The notes beneath the pieces are model-generated. The model was not told the origin of the DNA and did no database searches. It saw nothing but the letters and a program-made list of their open reading frames with translations. The translations under genes and the position numbers were made by a program. Source: an uncultured Clostridium sp. (GTDB lineage Bacteria; Bacillota; Clostridia; TANB77; CAG-508). Taken from it: 64,000 nt of DNA. The stretch lies in NCBI GenBank assembly GCA_930990555.1, contig CAKNPW010000003.1, forward strand, positions 1-64,000, given 5' to 3'. Positions 1 through 9,231 of this stretch are shown one piece after another (the stretch's first letter is position 1; each line of letters starts with the position of its first letter).

Positions 1-23
1 GGTAGCCTTCTAGGCGAAGAGCA

Positions 24-46
24 AACCACCCGTTTTACGGGTGGTT
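24..46. other. GC-rich stem-loop at window edge
   Basis: A perfect 10-bp stem (AACCACCCGT pairing with ACGGGTGGTT) with a 3-nt loop stands out in a very AT-rich context. No T-run follows it, so it is not a classic terminator. Such subterminal hairpins occur at ends of IS200/IS605-type elements, so this may be the right end of one lying off the window. That origin is a guess; only the hairpin is seen. Confidence 0.4.
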
Positions 47-67
47 ATGATTTCTAAATTATTAAAA

Positions 68-96
68 AGGGAAAAAAGGAACGTCCCTAAATCCCT
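68..96 (+). repeat. Short dispersed repeat, copy A (GGAACGTCCC core)
   Basis: This AGGG...GGAACGTCCC...AAATCCCT block recurs almost unchanged at 2603-2632 after the aspartokinase gene. Both copies are intergenic. The arms AGGG/CCCT can pair, so it may be a small mobile palindromic repeat. Confidence 0.5.
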
Positions 97-98
97 AC

Positions 99-127
99 TT
101 GAAAAAAAAGTATACGTATGATAATAT
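99..127 (+). promoter_or_regulatory. Promoter of prfB
   Basis: TTGAAA (99-104), a 17-nt spacer and TAATAT (122-127) form a good housekeeping promoter about 30 nt before the prfB start codon. Confidence 0.65.
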
Positions 128-158
128 TGTGACACAAAGAAAAGATTGGAGTGAAGAT

Positions 159-1257
159 ATGATAGAGCTAGAAGAGAACCAAAAAGAACTTCGAGAATTA
201 GCTGATAAATTAAAAGAAATCGGTGAATCTCTTTGAAGTCGATAAATTAAAATCTAGATTAGCAGACTTAGAAAAAGAAACTTTAAAACAAGAATTTTGG
301 AGCAGTGATAACAGTAAACCTTTGCAAGAAATTAAAATTCTAAAAGACAAGATTAATTCATATACTAAAATAGATACAAGTTTAAATAATTTAATCGATA
401 TGAATAATTTATTAACTCAAGAAGAGGATCAAGAACTTGTAAAAGAATTATTAGAAGATACCAAAAATATAAAAAAAGAAATTGAAAAATTAGAAATAAA
501 AACACTATTGTCGGGCAAATACGATATTAATAATGCAATAGTATCAATGCATCCAGGGGCAGGTGGTACAGAATCACAAGACTGGGTAGAAATGCTATAT
601 AGAATGTATACTAGATGGGCAGAAAAACATAATTTTGTAGTAAAGGAACTTGATTATTTAGAAGGTGATGAAGCTGGAATAAAAAGTGTTACGTTTTTGG
701 TTCAAGGCGAATATGCATATGGTTATTTAAAAGGTGAAATGGGTGTACATAGGTTAATCAGAATTTCACCATTCGATAGCGGAGGAAGAAGACACACATC
801 ATTTGCTTCTGTGGAAGTATTACCAGAAATTGAAGATGATATAGAAGTAGAAGTAAATCCAGACGATTTACGAATAGATACTTATAGAGCATCAGGAGCG
901 GGAGGACAGCATATAAATAAAACATCTTCCGCAGTAAGAATAACCCATTTACCCACAAACACAGTTGTAGCTTGTCAATCAGAACGTTCTCAAATACAAA
1001 ATAGGGAAACAGCAATGAAAATGCTAAAATCTAAATTATTTGATTTAAAAGAAAAAGAAAGACAAAAAAATATATCAGACCTAAAAGGAGAGCAAAAAGA
1101 TATTGCATGGGGAAGTCAAATTAGATCATATATTTTTTGTCCGTATACACTAGTAAAAGATCACAGAACAAATTATGAAGTGGGAAATGTACAAGCTGTT
1201 ATGGATGGTCAAATAGATGATTTTATAGAAGAATATTTAAAAAAATTCAATAGATAA
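159..1257 (+). CDS. prfB: Peptide chain release factor 2 (programmed +1 frameshift)
   Basis: RF2 ends translation at UGA and UAA codons. Translation starts at ATG 159, 7 nt after a GGAG site. A 25-codon first frame runs to CTT-TGA at 231-236; a +1 shift there continues as GAAGTCGAT to 1257. The joined protein is 365 residues, the usual RF2 length. The SPF tripeptide that defines RF2 specificity is present (ISPFDSGG), as is the catalytic GGQ loop (SGAGGQHINK). The zero frame alone would give only a short peptide, and a start after the shift would remove the N-terminal helical domain. RF2 with UGA stops argues against a recoded UGA-Trp genome. Confidence 0.95.
231..236 (+). promoter_or_regulatory. 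RF2 programmed +1 frameshift site
   Basis: CTT followed by the in-frame stop TGA is the conserved slippery site by which RF2 senses its own level. The next base is A, not the common C, and the upstream Shine-Dalgarno-like element is weak (GGTGA) compared with the usual AGGGGG. Confidence 0.9.
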
Positions 1258-1415
1258 AAAATATAAAATTTTTATGATATAATTTGATAAGTTATATAAG
1301 ATAAATATTTGTAACAATTCAAGGTGTTACGAAAAAGTATTTATTTTCATATATTATATAGAAGCGATATTTAATTAAATTCACTTCTTACATTACAAAA
1401 AAGAGGTTGTCAAAT

Positions 1416-2594
1416 ATGGACACAATAGTATTAAAATTTGGAGGGAGTTCAGTATCAGACAATATCAAATTAAATATTGTAGCTGAAAAAATTAAAGATT
1501 TTTACAAGGAAAACAATGTAGTAGTTGTAGTATCTGCTCAAGGAAAAACTACAGATAATCTATTAAGAGAAGCACATGAATTAAGTAATGTACCAAATGA
1601 AAGAGAATTAGATACTTTACTAAGTAGTGGCGAACAAATATCAATGTCTAAATTGAGTATTTTACTTAATAGATTAGGATATCCAGCAATTTCACTTACA
1701 GGATGGCAAGCTGGAATATTTACAAGTGAAACAAACCAATCAGCAGTTGTAGAAAGTATAGATACAACAAGGATAGAAAAAGAATTGGCAGAAAGAAAGA
1801 TTGTTATTATAGCAGGATTCCAAGGTATAAATGAAAAAGGAGATATAACAACATTTGGTAGGGGAGGTTCTGATACCACAGCAGTTGCAGTTGCAGCAGC
1901 ACTAAAAGCGGATAAATGCTATATATTTTCAGATGTTGATGGAGTATATTCTACAGATCCAAACAAAATACAAGACGCAAAGAAAATATCAGAGCTCTCA
2001 TACGAAGAAATGCAAGATATATCAAATGAAGGAGCAAAAGTTTTGCATAATAGATGTGTAGAAATCGGAAAAAGATTTAATATTCCTATAATTACAAAAT
2101 CAACTTTTAATAATAGGCCAGGAAGTGTAATAAATGACAAAATAGAAGACACAAAAGTGAAAAGTATTGTAAAAAATGATAATATAATTTTGGTAACAGC
2201 AAAACAAGAAATATATACACCTAGAATGATTAATCGCATTTATAGAAAGTTATTAGACAACAACATATTTATTAATAATATAATAAATAAAAGTACATCA
2301 AATTTAGAAATTCAGTTTACTATTAAATCGTCAGAATTTAATAAGTTTGAAAATATAATAACAAGTGAATATCCTAAATTAGATTGTTCTTATAAAAATA
2401 TAAGTAAAATATCAATTATAGGATATGGAATAATGAATGATTCAGATATTATAACAAGGACTATGCAAATACTAGATACAAATGCATTAGAAGTGTTAAA
2501 TATTCAAACAAATGAATCAAAAATAAGAATAATATTTAAAGATAAATTAGGTGACAATATATTAGAGCAATTGCATAATGAACTAATTGTTTAA
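1416..2594 (+). CDS. lysC: Aspartate kinase
   Basis: Phosphorylates aspartate, the first step to lysine, threonine, methionine and diaminopimelate. The N-terminal amino acid kinase signature KFGGSSV is at about residues 6-12, and GRGGSDTTAVA is the substrate/nucleotide segment. The last roughly 130 residues look like the paired ACT regulatory domains, so allosteric control by an amino acid is expected. About 392 residues, a normal length for a monofunctional enzyme. ATG at 1416 is chosen because AGAGG lies 9 nt upstream; a TTG nine bases earlier abuts the ribosome site. It is monocistronic, and the leader holds a GTAACA/TGTTAC inverted repeat of unknown role. Confidence 0.93.
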   Translation: MDTIVLKFGGSSVSDNIKLNIVAEKIKDFYKENNVVVVVSAQGKTTDNLLREAHELSNVPNERELDTLLSSGEQISMSKLSILLNRLGYPAISLTGWQAGIFTSETNQSAVVESIDTTRIEKELAERKIVIIAGFQGINEKGDITTFGRGGSDTTAVAVAAALKADKCYIFSDVDGVYSTDPNKIQDAKKISELSYEEMQDISNEGAKVLHNRCVEIGKRFNIPIITKSTFNNRPGSVINDKIEDTKVKSIVKNDNIILVTAKQEIYTPRMINRIYRKLLDNNIFINNIINKSTSNLEIQFTIKSSEFNKFENIITSEYPKLDCSYKNISKISIIGYGIMNDSDIITRTMQILDTNALEVLNIQTNESKIRIIFKDKLGDNILEQLHNELIV

Positions 2595-2602
2595 ATTAAA
2601 AT

Positions 2603-2632
2603 AGGGATTTAAGGAACGTCCCCAAAATCCCT
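2603..2632 (+). repeat. Short dispersed repeat, copy B (GGAACGTCCC core)
   Basis: Second copy of the block at 68-96, with AGGG and CCCT ends around a GGAACGTCCC core. It sits between the lysC stop and a stem-loop. Confidence 0.5.
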
Positions 2633-2642
2633 AACATTACAA

Positions 2643-2674
2643 AAGCTGCTCAAATATGAAAATATGAGCAGCTT
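2643..2674. terminator. Stem-loop after lysC
   Basis: A perfect 10-bp stem (AAGCTGCTCA with TGAGCAGCTT) with a 12-nt loop follows lysC. In the + direction it is followed by A residues rather than T, so termination there is uncertain. Confidence 0.5.
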
Positions 2675-2743
2675 AAAAAATAAACTATGTACTAAAAATT
2701 TAGTTAATAATAAAAATTATCAATAAGTAGAAGGAGGATACAT

Positions 2744-4081
2744 ATGAAAAATATTTCAAAAGACAAATTAAAAAAGTACGAAAGAAATTTTAATCAAATT
2801 GAGAACAAAGCAATTACTAATGCGGTTACGAAAAATGGTTTCTTTAAATCTTGTGAAAACTATGAAGAAATAAGAAATGCAAGATACGAATTTTCTGTAA
2901 ATTTAAAACAAGGAGATATAACAAACCAAAAACAAAGTGGAAGATGTTGGATTTTTGCATCTACAAATTTTCTTAGATATTTTCTAATTAAAAAATTAAA
3001 TATAAATACAATAGAGTTATCTCAAAATTATATAGCTTTTTATGATAAATTAGAAAAATGCAATTATTTTTTAAATAATATAATAGCTACAATAGATAAA
3101 CCAACAACAGATAGACATGTAACATTTTTCTTAGATGCACCTATAAATGATGGTGGACAATGGGATATGTTTTTAAATATTATAAAAAAATACGGAATTG
3201 TGCCAAAAAGTGCGATGCCAGAAACATATAGTTCTTCTAACACTTCAGAGATAAATAAAATATTAAAACGAGTACTTAGAATGTATGCATATGAATTAAG
3301 AACAAGTTATAAAAAGAAAAATTTAGAAGATTTAGAAAATCAAAAACTAGATATGTTGGAAAATATTTATACAATTTTATGTACTGCGTTTGGTAGACCA
3401 CCAGAAAAATTTGATTTTGAATATACTGATAAAAACGACGAATTTCATAGGGATTCTGATATAACACCAACAGAATTTTATGATAAATATATAAAGGATT
3501 TAAAATTAGATGATTACATAAGTATAATAAATGCACCAAATGAAGATAGACCATTTTATAAGAAGTATACAGTAAATTATATTGGTAATGTTGCAGATGG
3601 TAATAGAATTACATATTTAAACTTACCAATAGAAAGATTAAAAGAAATGGCAATTGCTCAGCTTTCAGAAGGAGTTCCAGTATTTTTTGGAAGCGATGTT
3701 GGACAAGAATCGTCAAGAGAGTTAGGAATATTATCTCGTAATTTGTATAATATTAAAGATATAATAAATATTAAAGATACGATGGATAAAGCTACAAAAC
3801 TTGAATATAGGGAAAGTGCCATGACACATGCAATGATGTTTTTAGGTGTAAATTTAGATGAAAATTGGAAAGGTAACCGTTGGAAGGTAGAAAATTCATG
3901 GGGAGATTCTACTGGTAATAAAGGTATTTATCTTTTAACAGATGATTGGTTTAATTCTTATGTATATCAAGTTGTAATTAATAAAAAACATTTGAAACCA
4001 GAAGAATTAGAAGCATATAATGAAAATAAGTATTATATGGAATTAGAACCATGGGATCCAATGGGAACATTAGCGGATTAG
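2744..4081 (+). CDS. pepC: C1 family aminopeptidase (PepC / bleomycin hydrolase type)
   Basis: Cytoplasmic papain-fold cysteine aminopeptidase that trims peptides. The catalytic triad is visible: Cys in KQSGRCWIFAS, His in MTHAMMFLGV and Asn in VENSWGD. The 445-residue length matches PepC, and family members form barrel-shaped hexamers with the active sites inside. A strong GGAGGA site precedes ATG 2744. The reductase-like gene starts within about 10 nt of its stop, so pepC, the trxB-like gene and trxA probably form one operon. Confidence 0.93.
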   Translation: MKNISKDKLKKYERNFNQIENKAITNAVTKNGFFKSCENYEEIRNARYEFSVNLKQGDITNQKQSGRCWIFASTNFLRYFLIKKLNINTIELSQNYIAFYDKLEKCNYFLNNIIATIDKPTTDRHVTFFLDAPINDGGQWDMFLNIIKKYGIVPKSAMPETYSSSNTSEINKILKRVLRMYAYELRTSYKKKNLEDLENQKLDMLENIYTILCTAFGRPPEKFDFEYTDKNDEFHRDSDITPTEFYDKYIKDLKLDDYISIINAPNEDRPFYKKYTVNYIGNVADGNRITYLNLPIERLKEMAIAQLSEGVPVFFGSDVGQESSRELGILSRNLYNIKDIINIKDTMDKATKLEYRESAMTHAMMFLGVNLDENWKGNRWKVENSWGDSTGNKGIYLLTDDWFNSYVYQVVINKKHLKPEELEAYNENKYYMELEPWDPMGTLAD

Positions 4082-4091
4082 GAGAATGTTT

Positions 4092-4955
4092 ATGTATGAT
4101 TGTATAATAATTGGTAAAGGACCAGCAGGAATTTCTACAGCAATTTATATTAGCAGATCTAACTTAAAATGTTTAATAATAGGAAAAGAACAAACAGCAT
4201 TGAAAAAAGCTAAAACTATCGAAAATTATTATGGATTTGAAAAGCCAATATCAGGAGAGGAACTATTTAGAAGAGGAATAAAGCAAGCAGAAGAACAGAA
4301 TATAGAAATCAAAAATGATGAAGTTATAGAAATAGAATATGGCAATGGAACATATATTGTAAAAACAGTAAATAGTGAATATGAAACAAAAACAGTTGTT
4401 CTTGCGACAGGTAAAAGTAGAAAAAGTTCTAGTATAAATGGTGAAAAAGAATTCGAAGGAAAAGGAATAAGCTATTGTGCAATATGTGATGGTTTTTTCT
4501 TTAAAAATAAAAATGTTGCAGTAATTGGTAGCGGAGAATATGCACTTCATGAAGCTGAAGTTTTAAAAAATGTAACAGATAAAGTAAGCATATTTACTAA
4601 TGGTAGTAGGCTTCCAGAAAATAGGTCAATAGAATTACAAAATGTAATAGAGGGAAAAATAGATTCCATAAGAGGAGAAAAAAGAGTAGAAAGTATTGTT
4701 TTAGAAGATAAAAGAAGTATACCTGTTGATGGAATATTTATAGCAGAGGGAATAGCATCTAGTAGTGATTTTGCAAAGAAACTTGGTGTTATATTAAAAA
4801 AGAATAATATTGTAGTAAATGAAAATATGGAAACTAATGTACCTGGTATTTATGCAGCAGGAGACTGTACAGGTGGCTTACTTCAAATATGTAAGGCAAT
4901 ATATGAAGGTGCTAAATGTGGTTTAAGTATTGCTAAAAAATTGAAAAATATATAA
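4092..4955 (+). CDS. Thioredoxin reductase-like flavoprotein
   Basis: FAD/NAD(P)H-dependent disulfide reductase, expected to reduce the thioredoxin encoded just downstream. The N-terminal FAD motif is IIIGKGPAGIS; the redox-active CxxC is CAICDG near residue 130; a second Rossmann motif (VAVIGSGEYAL) follows; the C-terminal FAD segment is GIYAAGDCTGG. About 287 residues, slightly shorter than typical TrxB (310-320), and its usual HRR-type NADPH segment is not obvious, so the electron donor is unsure. ATG 4092 is preferred over 4086 because GGAG lies 7 nt before it. Confidence 0.88.
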   Translation: MYDCIIIGKGPAGISTAIYISRSNLKCLIIGKEQTALKKAKTIENYYGFEKPISGEELFRRGIKQAEEQNIEIKNDEVIEIEYGNGTYIVKTVNSEYETKTVVLATGKSRKSSSINGEKEFEGKGISYCAICDGFFFKNKNVAVIGSGEYALHEAEVLKNVTDKVSIFTNGSRLPENRSIELQNVIEGKIDSIRGEKRVESIVLEDKRSIPVDGIFIAEGIASSSDFAKKLGVILKKNNIVVNENMETNVPGIYAAGDCTGGLLQICKAIYEGAKCGLSIAKKLKNI

Positions 4956-4968
4956 GGAGGTTTTATTT

Positions 4969-5280
4969 ATGAGTAAAGTAATTGAAATATCAGAAGAAAA
5001 TTTTGAGGCAGAGGTTCTACAATCAGAATTACCAGTACTAGTAGACTTTTGGGCTCCATGGTGTGGACCATGTAGAATGATGGGACCTATAATTGATGAA
5101 ATATCAGAAGAAAACTTAGAATTAAAAGTTTGTAAAGTTAATGTAGATGATGCATCAGATTTAGCCAGAAAATACAATATAGAAAGTATTCCTACATTAA
5201 TTTATTTTAAAAATGGAGTAGTAAGGGCTACAATGATTGGGTTAAGAACAAAGCAAGATATAATGAATGAAATATCATAG
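4969..5280 (+). CDS. trxA: Thioredoxin
   Basis: Small disulfide oxidoreductase of 103 residues with the canonical WCGPC active site (FWAPWCGPCRM) and the cis-proline segment SIPTLIYFKNG. It begins 13 nt after the reductase-like gene, with an excellent AAGGAGG site, so the two form a thioredoxin system. A strong bidirectional terminator follows. Confidence 0.96.
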   Translation: MSKVIEISEENFEAEVLQSELPVLVDFWAPWCGPCRMMGPIIDEISEENLELKVCKVNVDDASDLARKYNIESIPTLIYFKNGVVRATMIGLRTKQDIMNEIS

Positions 5281-5287
5281 CAAAAAA

Positions 5288-5323
5288 GAGCTACTAGTTA
5301 ATTTCATTTTGAACTAGTAGCTC
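5288..5323. terminator. Bidirectional terminator between trxA and the convergent unknown operon
   Basis: A perfect 12-bp stem (GAGCTACTAGTT with AACTAGTAGCTC), with T-runs on both sides depending on strand (CTTTT on +, TTTTTT on -). It separates two convergent units. Confidence 0.85.
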
Positions 5324-5337
5324 CTTTTGATAAAGAA

Positions 5338-5634
5338 CTATTTATATAAAGAATAAATATCTAATAAAGTATTTAATTCGCGTGTTGAAGAATATTCTTC
5401 CTCAGAATACCTACATAATAAAGTGACATACAATTTTTCTTTATCATTTAAAAATTTATAACAATTTGTTTTTAAGTCGGCTAAATTACAATATTTATAT
5501 TCTGGATTAAAAATTTTTACTCGTGCTACTAATTTTTGCTTTATCTCGTCTTGAAGAGTATTTATGCAATAGACATAATTTTTTTTCTTAAAATTTTCTT
5601 TTAATTTTTTATTATCTATCAAATCTTTCATCAT
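5338..5634 (-). CDS. Unknown protein, 98 residues
   Basis: I do not recognise this protein. It is lysine-rich, predicted soluble and mostly helical, with three cysteines (KNYVYCIN, EYKYCNLA, TNCYKF) not spaced as a zinc site. It overlaps the end of the larger upstream gene by 23 nt and shares its promoter, so the two are translationally coupled and probably work together. Confidence 0.7.
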   Translation of the reverse strand: MMKDLIDNKKLKENFKKKNYVYCINTLQDEIKQKLVARVKIFNPEYKYCNLADLKTNCYKFLNDKEKLYVTLLCRYSEEEYSSTRELNTLLDIYSLYK

Positions 5635-7426
5635 CTCCTTGACATTGAGGTAATACTTTTATAAACACACCTTCTTTAGTTTTTTCTAGGATAGAATTAG
5701 TAGCTAAATTAATATATGTTTTATGAACTTGTTTGTCTTTAGGTAATTTTTTTAAATGCATTGGCACGCAAGTTTCATCAGATAAGAATCTAAAATGACT
5801 AACAATTTCTTGGCTATATGCATTATTATTTTTAGAGCATTGTTTAATGGTCTTTTTAGTTTTTTTATTCCAAGGAACCATTATATGTGATTTAACTCTT
5901 TTTCCATTTGGCATATTCCAATCATCTGACCCCGCATAAATAGGTACAATAGGACTTTTAAAGTATTCTTTGGCAAAATCAGCAAATATATTTTGTGGAA
6001 GATGAATATTTACAGGGAGTATAGAGTTAATATCTACAGCAAAATCCACAAAATGTTTTACTTCACCATATGTACCATCTTTAGAAATTTTATCTACTAC
6101 AATTCCATAATTTCTTTTTTTACTATCGTTTAATTCTAAAAAACTATATAGTGATAATGCAATACGATTTTTGGAAGACTTTAAACGATGGATAGAATTG
6201 GCAAATTGTGAAAATCTTTTCAGATCTTCTCCAACATCATTTTTAGAAGCAGGAAAACGCTTTGAAAAATATTCTTTATATTCTTTTCCGTATGATTTCC
6301 TTATTTCTTCTTCTAGAGGTATCATAGAATAGTACCTTCTTTCTGAACTATCATCATCTAATACTAATTCACCACTACGAGTTAATTCTTCTATTTTAGT
6401 TTCATTTTCTGTATAATATACTTCTGTTGGGTAGTAAAAAAGCTCCATTTTTGTAAGAACATTTTTTAAATCATCGTTTTCCAATTTAGGAGCCTCAGAA
6501 GCATTTAATAGGAGAGGTTCTAAATTAAATTCTGAAATTGCATACATTGCTCTAGAATATGAATTAGACACATGTAATGCTCTATTAGTATACATTATAT
6601 TTATTCCTAACAAATCGACTGTACTTAAAGTTTTCTGAACTTCTGGAGACAACCCAACCATTATTGTTCTTTTATCTTGTTTTAATTGTGGAAGTCCTAT
6701 TTCTTCGAATTGATTATTGGCGGTTTGTAACCATTCATCTAAATAACCCATTTCATCGAACAATTTAACCAATTCTGAATTAGAGGTTATCAAATCTTCT
6801 CTTATGCTAGATTCAGTGTAATTAAGATATGTCCTTAAATAGGCTGGCATTCCATCAAGTAATAATTCGAACGCATCAAGGTAATGTTTTTTTTGTAATA
6901 GTGGTAAACGTGATAACATTTTTTCAGCCATAGAATATTTTTCTTGTCTAGATTTATCTGTACTTAAAATTCTATCAAAAATAGAGCCATAATTCTTTTT
7001 TATTTCAGCTTCTACTTGAGGATATAAATGTCTCATAAATAACACTAAATTTGTTAAGTTTTCATCAAAACTATTATTGTGCATAAAAAAATCTCTATCC
7101 GAAGACAAGTTATTATTTTCAATATAAGCAGTTATTTCATTATATTTTTTTGGATTTTTTAATAAATATAGACAAGCATTATATGCAGTAACTTGGTTTA
7201 ATGTATGCTCATTATAAAAAGAAACAGTTTTTAATCTGGAATTATATGTATTTAATAAATTATAAATATTAAAATCACTTAAATTAGGATTATTAGCTTT
7301 TTCCCTTTGAACAAATCTATATATTCTATCAATATTAATATTTATTTCTCTATAAGTAAATGGTTTTAGATCATCTACCATTTTCTCAGCTTTATTTATA
7401 GCTGATTTAAAATTCATAAAGTACAT
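5612..7426 (-). CDS. Unknown protein, 604 residues
   Basis: I recognise no family. The first 350 residues are helix-rich and the last 200 more mixed, ending in a charged segment; there is no signal peptide or convincing membrane span. The late region holds Asp/Trp-rich stretches (YAGSDDWNMPNGKRV, SHIMVPWNKKTK) that could be an active site, but I cannot name one. ATG 7426 is supported by AGGAGG 7 nt upstream. It is divergent from mnmA and followed by an overlapping 98-residue gene. Confidence 0.8.
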   Translation of the reverse strand: MYFMNFKSAINKAEKMVDDLKPFTYREININIDRIYRFVQREKANNPNLSDFNIYNLLNTYNSRLKTVSFYNEHTLNQVTAYNACLYLLKNPKKYNEITAYIENNNLSSDRDFFMHNNSFDENLTNLVLFMRHLYPQVEAEIKKNYGSIFDRILSTDKSRQEKYSMAEKMLSRLPLLQKKHYLDAFELLLDGMPAYLRTYLNYTESSIREDLITSNSELVKLFDEMGYLDEWLQTANNQFEEIGLPQLKQDKRTIMVGLSPEVQKTLSTVDLLGINIMYTNRALHVSNSYSRAMYAISEFNLEPLLLNASEAPKLENDDLKNVLTKMELFYYPTEVYYTENETKIEELTRSGELVLDDDSSERRYYSMIPLEEEIRKSYGKEYKEYFSKRFPASKNDVGEDLKRFSQFANSIHRLKSSKNRIALSLYSFLELNDSKKRNYGIVVDKISKDGTYGEVKHFVDFAVDINSILPVNIHLPQNIFADFAKEYFKSPIVPIYAGSDDWNMPNGKRVKSHIMVPWNKKTKKTIKQCSKNNNAYSQEIVSHFRFLSDETCVPMHLKKLPKDKQVHKTYINLATNSILEKTKEGVFIKVLPQCQGDDERFDR

Positions 7427-7455
7427 AAGTAATCCTCCTAACGATTTACATAAAT

Positions 7456-7484
7456 ATTATACTATATTTTAGCTATATAAACAA
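7456..7484 (-). promoter_or_regulatory. Promoter of the 604-residue gene
   Basis: On the minus strand TTGTTT (7484-7479), a 17-nt spacer and TATAAT (7461-7456) precede the ribosome site. It lies back to back with the mnmA promoter. Confidence 0.6.
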
Positions 7485-7489
7485 TAGTT

Positions 7490-7518
7490 TTGCTAAATTA
7501 TGGCATATATGGTAAAAT
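7490..7518 (+). promoter_or_regulatory. Promoter of mnmA
   Basis: TTGCTA (7490-7495), a 17-nt spacer and TAAAAT (7513-7518). It covers an upstream ATG at 7500 and so supports the later mnmA start. Confidence 0.6.
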
Positions 7519-7538
7519 ATGAACATAGGAGAGATGAT

Positions 7539-8588
7539 ATGAAAAAGGGAAGAGTATTATTAGGAATGAGTGGAGGAGTAGATAGTAGTGTATCTGCTTT
7601 ACTATTAAAAAATGAAGGGTATGAGGTTATAGGGGTTACTTTGTCACTTTCTAATCATACAGATGCTACAGATGCTAAAGAGGTATGTGATAAGCTTGGA
7701 ATAGAACATATTTCTATAGATATGCAAGACAGTTTTAAAAAATATGTAATAGATAATTTTATAGATTGTTATACAAACGCACTTACACCTAATCCTTGTA
7801 TAGAATGTAATAGAAAACTAAAATTTGGAGAGATGTATAAAAAGGCTAAAGAACTAAATTGTGATTTTTTAGCAACAGGACATTATGCAAAAATAGAATA
7901 TAATGACAAGTATAATCAATTTGTGTTAGAAAAATGTTTAAATACTAATAAAGATCAATCATATGTGTTATATACTTTACCACAAGAAATACTATCTAAA
8001 GTTTTATTTCCATTAGGTAATTTTAGTACTAAAGATGAAATAAGGCAAATTGCTAAAGAGAATAATTTAGTTAATGTTGCAAATAAACCAGATAGTGAAG
8101 ATATTTGTTTTATTCCTGATGGAAATTATAAAAAGTTCTTAGAAGAAAATTCAAATATAAAGCCTAAACCAGGTAATATAGTTTTAACTGATGGAACTAT
8201 ATTAGGCAAACATACAGGTTTATATAATTATACAATTGGTCAAAGAAAAGGTCTTGGAATATCATATAAAGAACCTTTATTTGTTATAGGATTTAATATG
8301 CTAAAAAATGAAGTAATAGTTGGAACTAAAGAAGAGGTATACAGGGAAGAGTCTATAATAAATAATGTAAATATATTAATAAAAGACATGGTTACAGATA
8401 ATTTAAAAGTTGGAGTAAAAACACGATACAGCCAAAAAGAATCTATGGCAACATTACATATTTTAGAAAATAATAAAATTAAAATTGTATTTAATGAGCC
8501 AGAAAAATCAATAACCCCTGGACAATCTGCAGTATTTTATTTGGATAATATTGTAGTAGGTGGAGGAATTATAGAGCAAGCATTGTAA
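7539..8588 (+). CDS. mnmA: tRNA 2-thiouridylase MnmA
   Basis: Thiolates U34 of Lys, Glu and Gln tRNAs, with sulfur relayed from a cysteine desulfurase. The PP-loop is LLGMSGGVDSSVSAL near the N-terminus; the first catalytic Cys is in NPCIECNRKLKFG, the second in SEDICFIPDG; ATGHYAKI is also typical. About 349 residues, normal for the family. The start is set at 7539, 6 nt after AGGAGA, because the upstream ATG lies within the promoter. No desulfurase gene is nearby. Confidence 0.95.
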   Translation: MKKGRVLLGMSGGVDSSVSALLLKNEGYEVIGVTLSLSNHTDATDAKEVCDKLGIEHISIDMQDSFKKYVIDNFIDCYTNALTPNPCIECNRKLKFGEMYKKAKELNCDFLATGHYAKIEYNDKYNQFVLEKCLNTNKDQSYVLYTLPQEILSKVLFPLGNFSTKDEIRQIAKENNLVNVANKPDSEDICFIPDGNYKKFLEENSNIKPKPGNIVLTDGTILGKHTGLYNYTIGQRKGLGISYKEPLFVIGFNMLKNEVIVGTKEEVYREESIINNVNILIKDMVTDNLKVGVKTRYSQKESMATLHILENNKIKIVFNEPEKSITPGQSAVFYLDNIVVGGGIIEQAL

Positions 8589-8668
8589 TTTTACAGCAAA
8601 ATTGACATAATGATTGAAAATGGAAAATATGTCTTTTGACAGTAAATACAATCTATGGCAACTTTAAG

Positions 8669-8689
8669 CAGACTTTCGGGTCTGTTTTT
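8669..8689 (+). terminator. Terminator after mnmA
   Basis: CAGAC and GTCTG form a short stem followed by TTTTT. The preceding 80 nt contain two GGCAAC words and a weak TTGACA box, but nothing I can name as a riboswitch. Confidence 0.6.
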
Positions 8690-8737
8690 CCAGGCAACTG
8701 AATAGAAATGTGTCTATTTTTTACTTAAACTTTGATA

Positions 8738-8766
8738 TTGTAAAATAATTATTTTTTTGTTATGAT
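8738..8766 (+). promoter_or_regulatory. Promoter of the GNAT-PBP operon
   Basis: TTGTAA (8738-8743), a 17-nt spacer and TATGAT (8761-8766), about 35 nt before the acetyltransferase start. Confidence 0.5.
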
Positions 8767-8805
8767 ATAGGAAACTTATTTAAATATAAGAAAGAAGGGA
8801 TACAT

Positions 8806-9231
8806 ATGATTAAAGAAGCTAAGATAAGAGATTATGACATAATTGCACAAATTGATGAAGACAGTAATATAAATAAACTAGAAAATGAACAATTAAATAA
8901 TATAAGAGAAGCTTTAACAAATTATAGTAAAGTAGTATTTATAGATTACGAAAATGAAATTCCAGTAGCATATGCACAATGTTCGTTACAGGATGAAAAT
9001 ATATCTCCAATTGGATATTTAGAGAAAATAAGTATTAAACGCAATTATCAAAATAAGGGAATTGCTAAAAAATTATTAAATAAATGTGAAGATTGGGCAA
9101 AAGACAGAGGGTGCGGAAAATTTACAGCTAGTTGCAGTATCGATGATGAACAGTCTATGAATTTATACAATTATTCTGGTTTTTCTGAAATAAGTAAAAT
9201 TGCTTATTTTTCTAAGGAGCTTGATATATGA
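8806..9231 (+). CDS. GNAT family N-acetyltransferase
   Basis: Acetyl-CoA-dependent acetyltransferase of 141 residues. The acetyl-CoA loop is seen as YQNKGIAKKLLNKCEDWAKDRG (Q/RxxGxA type), preceded by the strand IGYLEKISIKRN and followed by SMNLYNYSGFSEI, the usual Asn/Tyr motif. The substrate cannot be read from sequence. Its stop overlaps the PBP start by ATGA, so the two are translationally coupled. Confidence 0.88.
   Translation: MIKEAKIRDYDIIAQIDEDSNINKLENEQLNNIREALTNYSKVVFIDYENEIPVAYAQCSLQDENISPIGYLEKISIKRNYQNKGIAKKLLNKCEDWAKDRGCGKFTASCSIDDEQSMNLYNYSGFSEISKIAYFSKELDI

Noticed and set aside
1260-1415. A lysine riboswitch or T-box in the leader of aspartokinase
   Set aside because: The leader is only about 140 nt, and apart from a GTAACA/TGTTAC repeat it shows no conserved riboswitch or T-box sequence.
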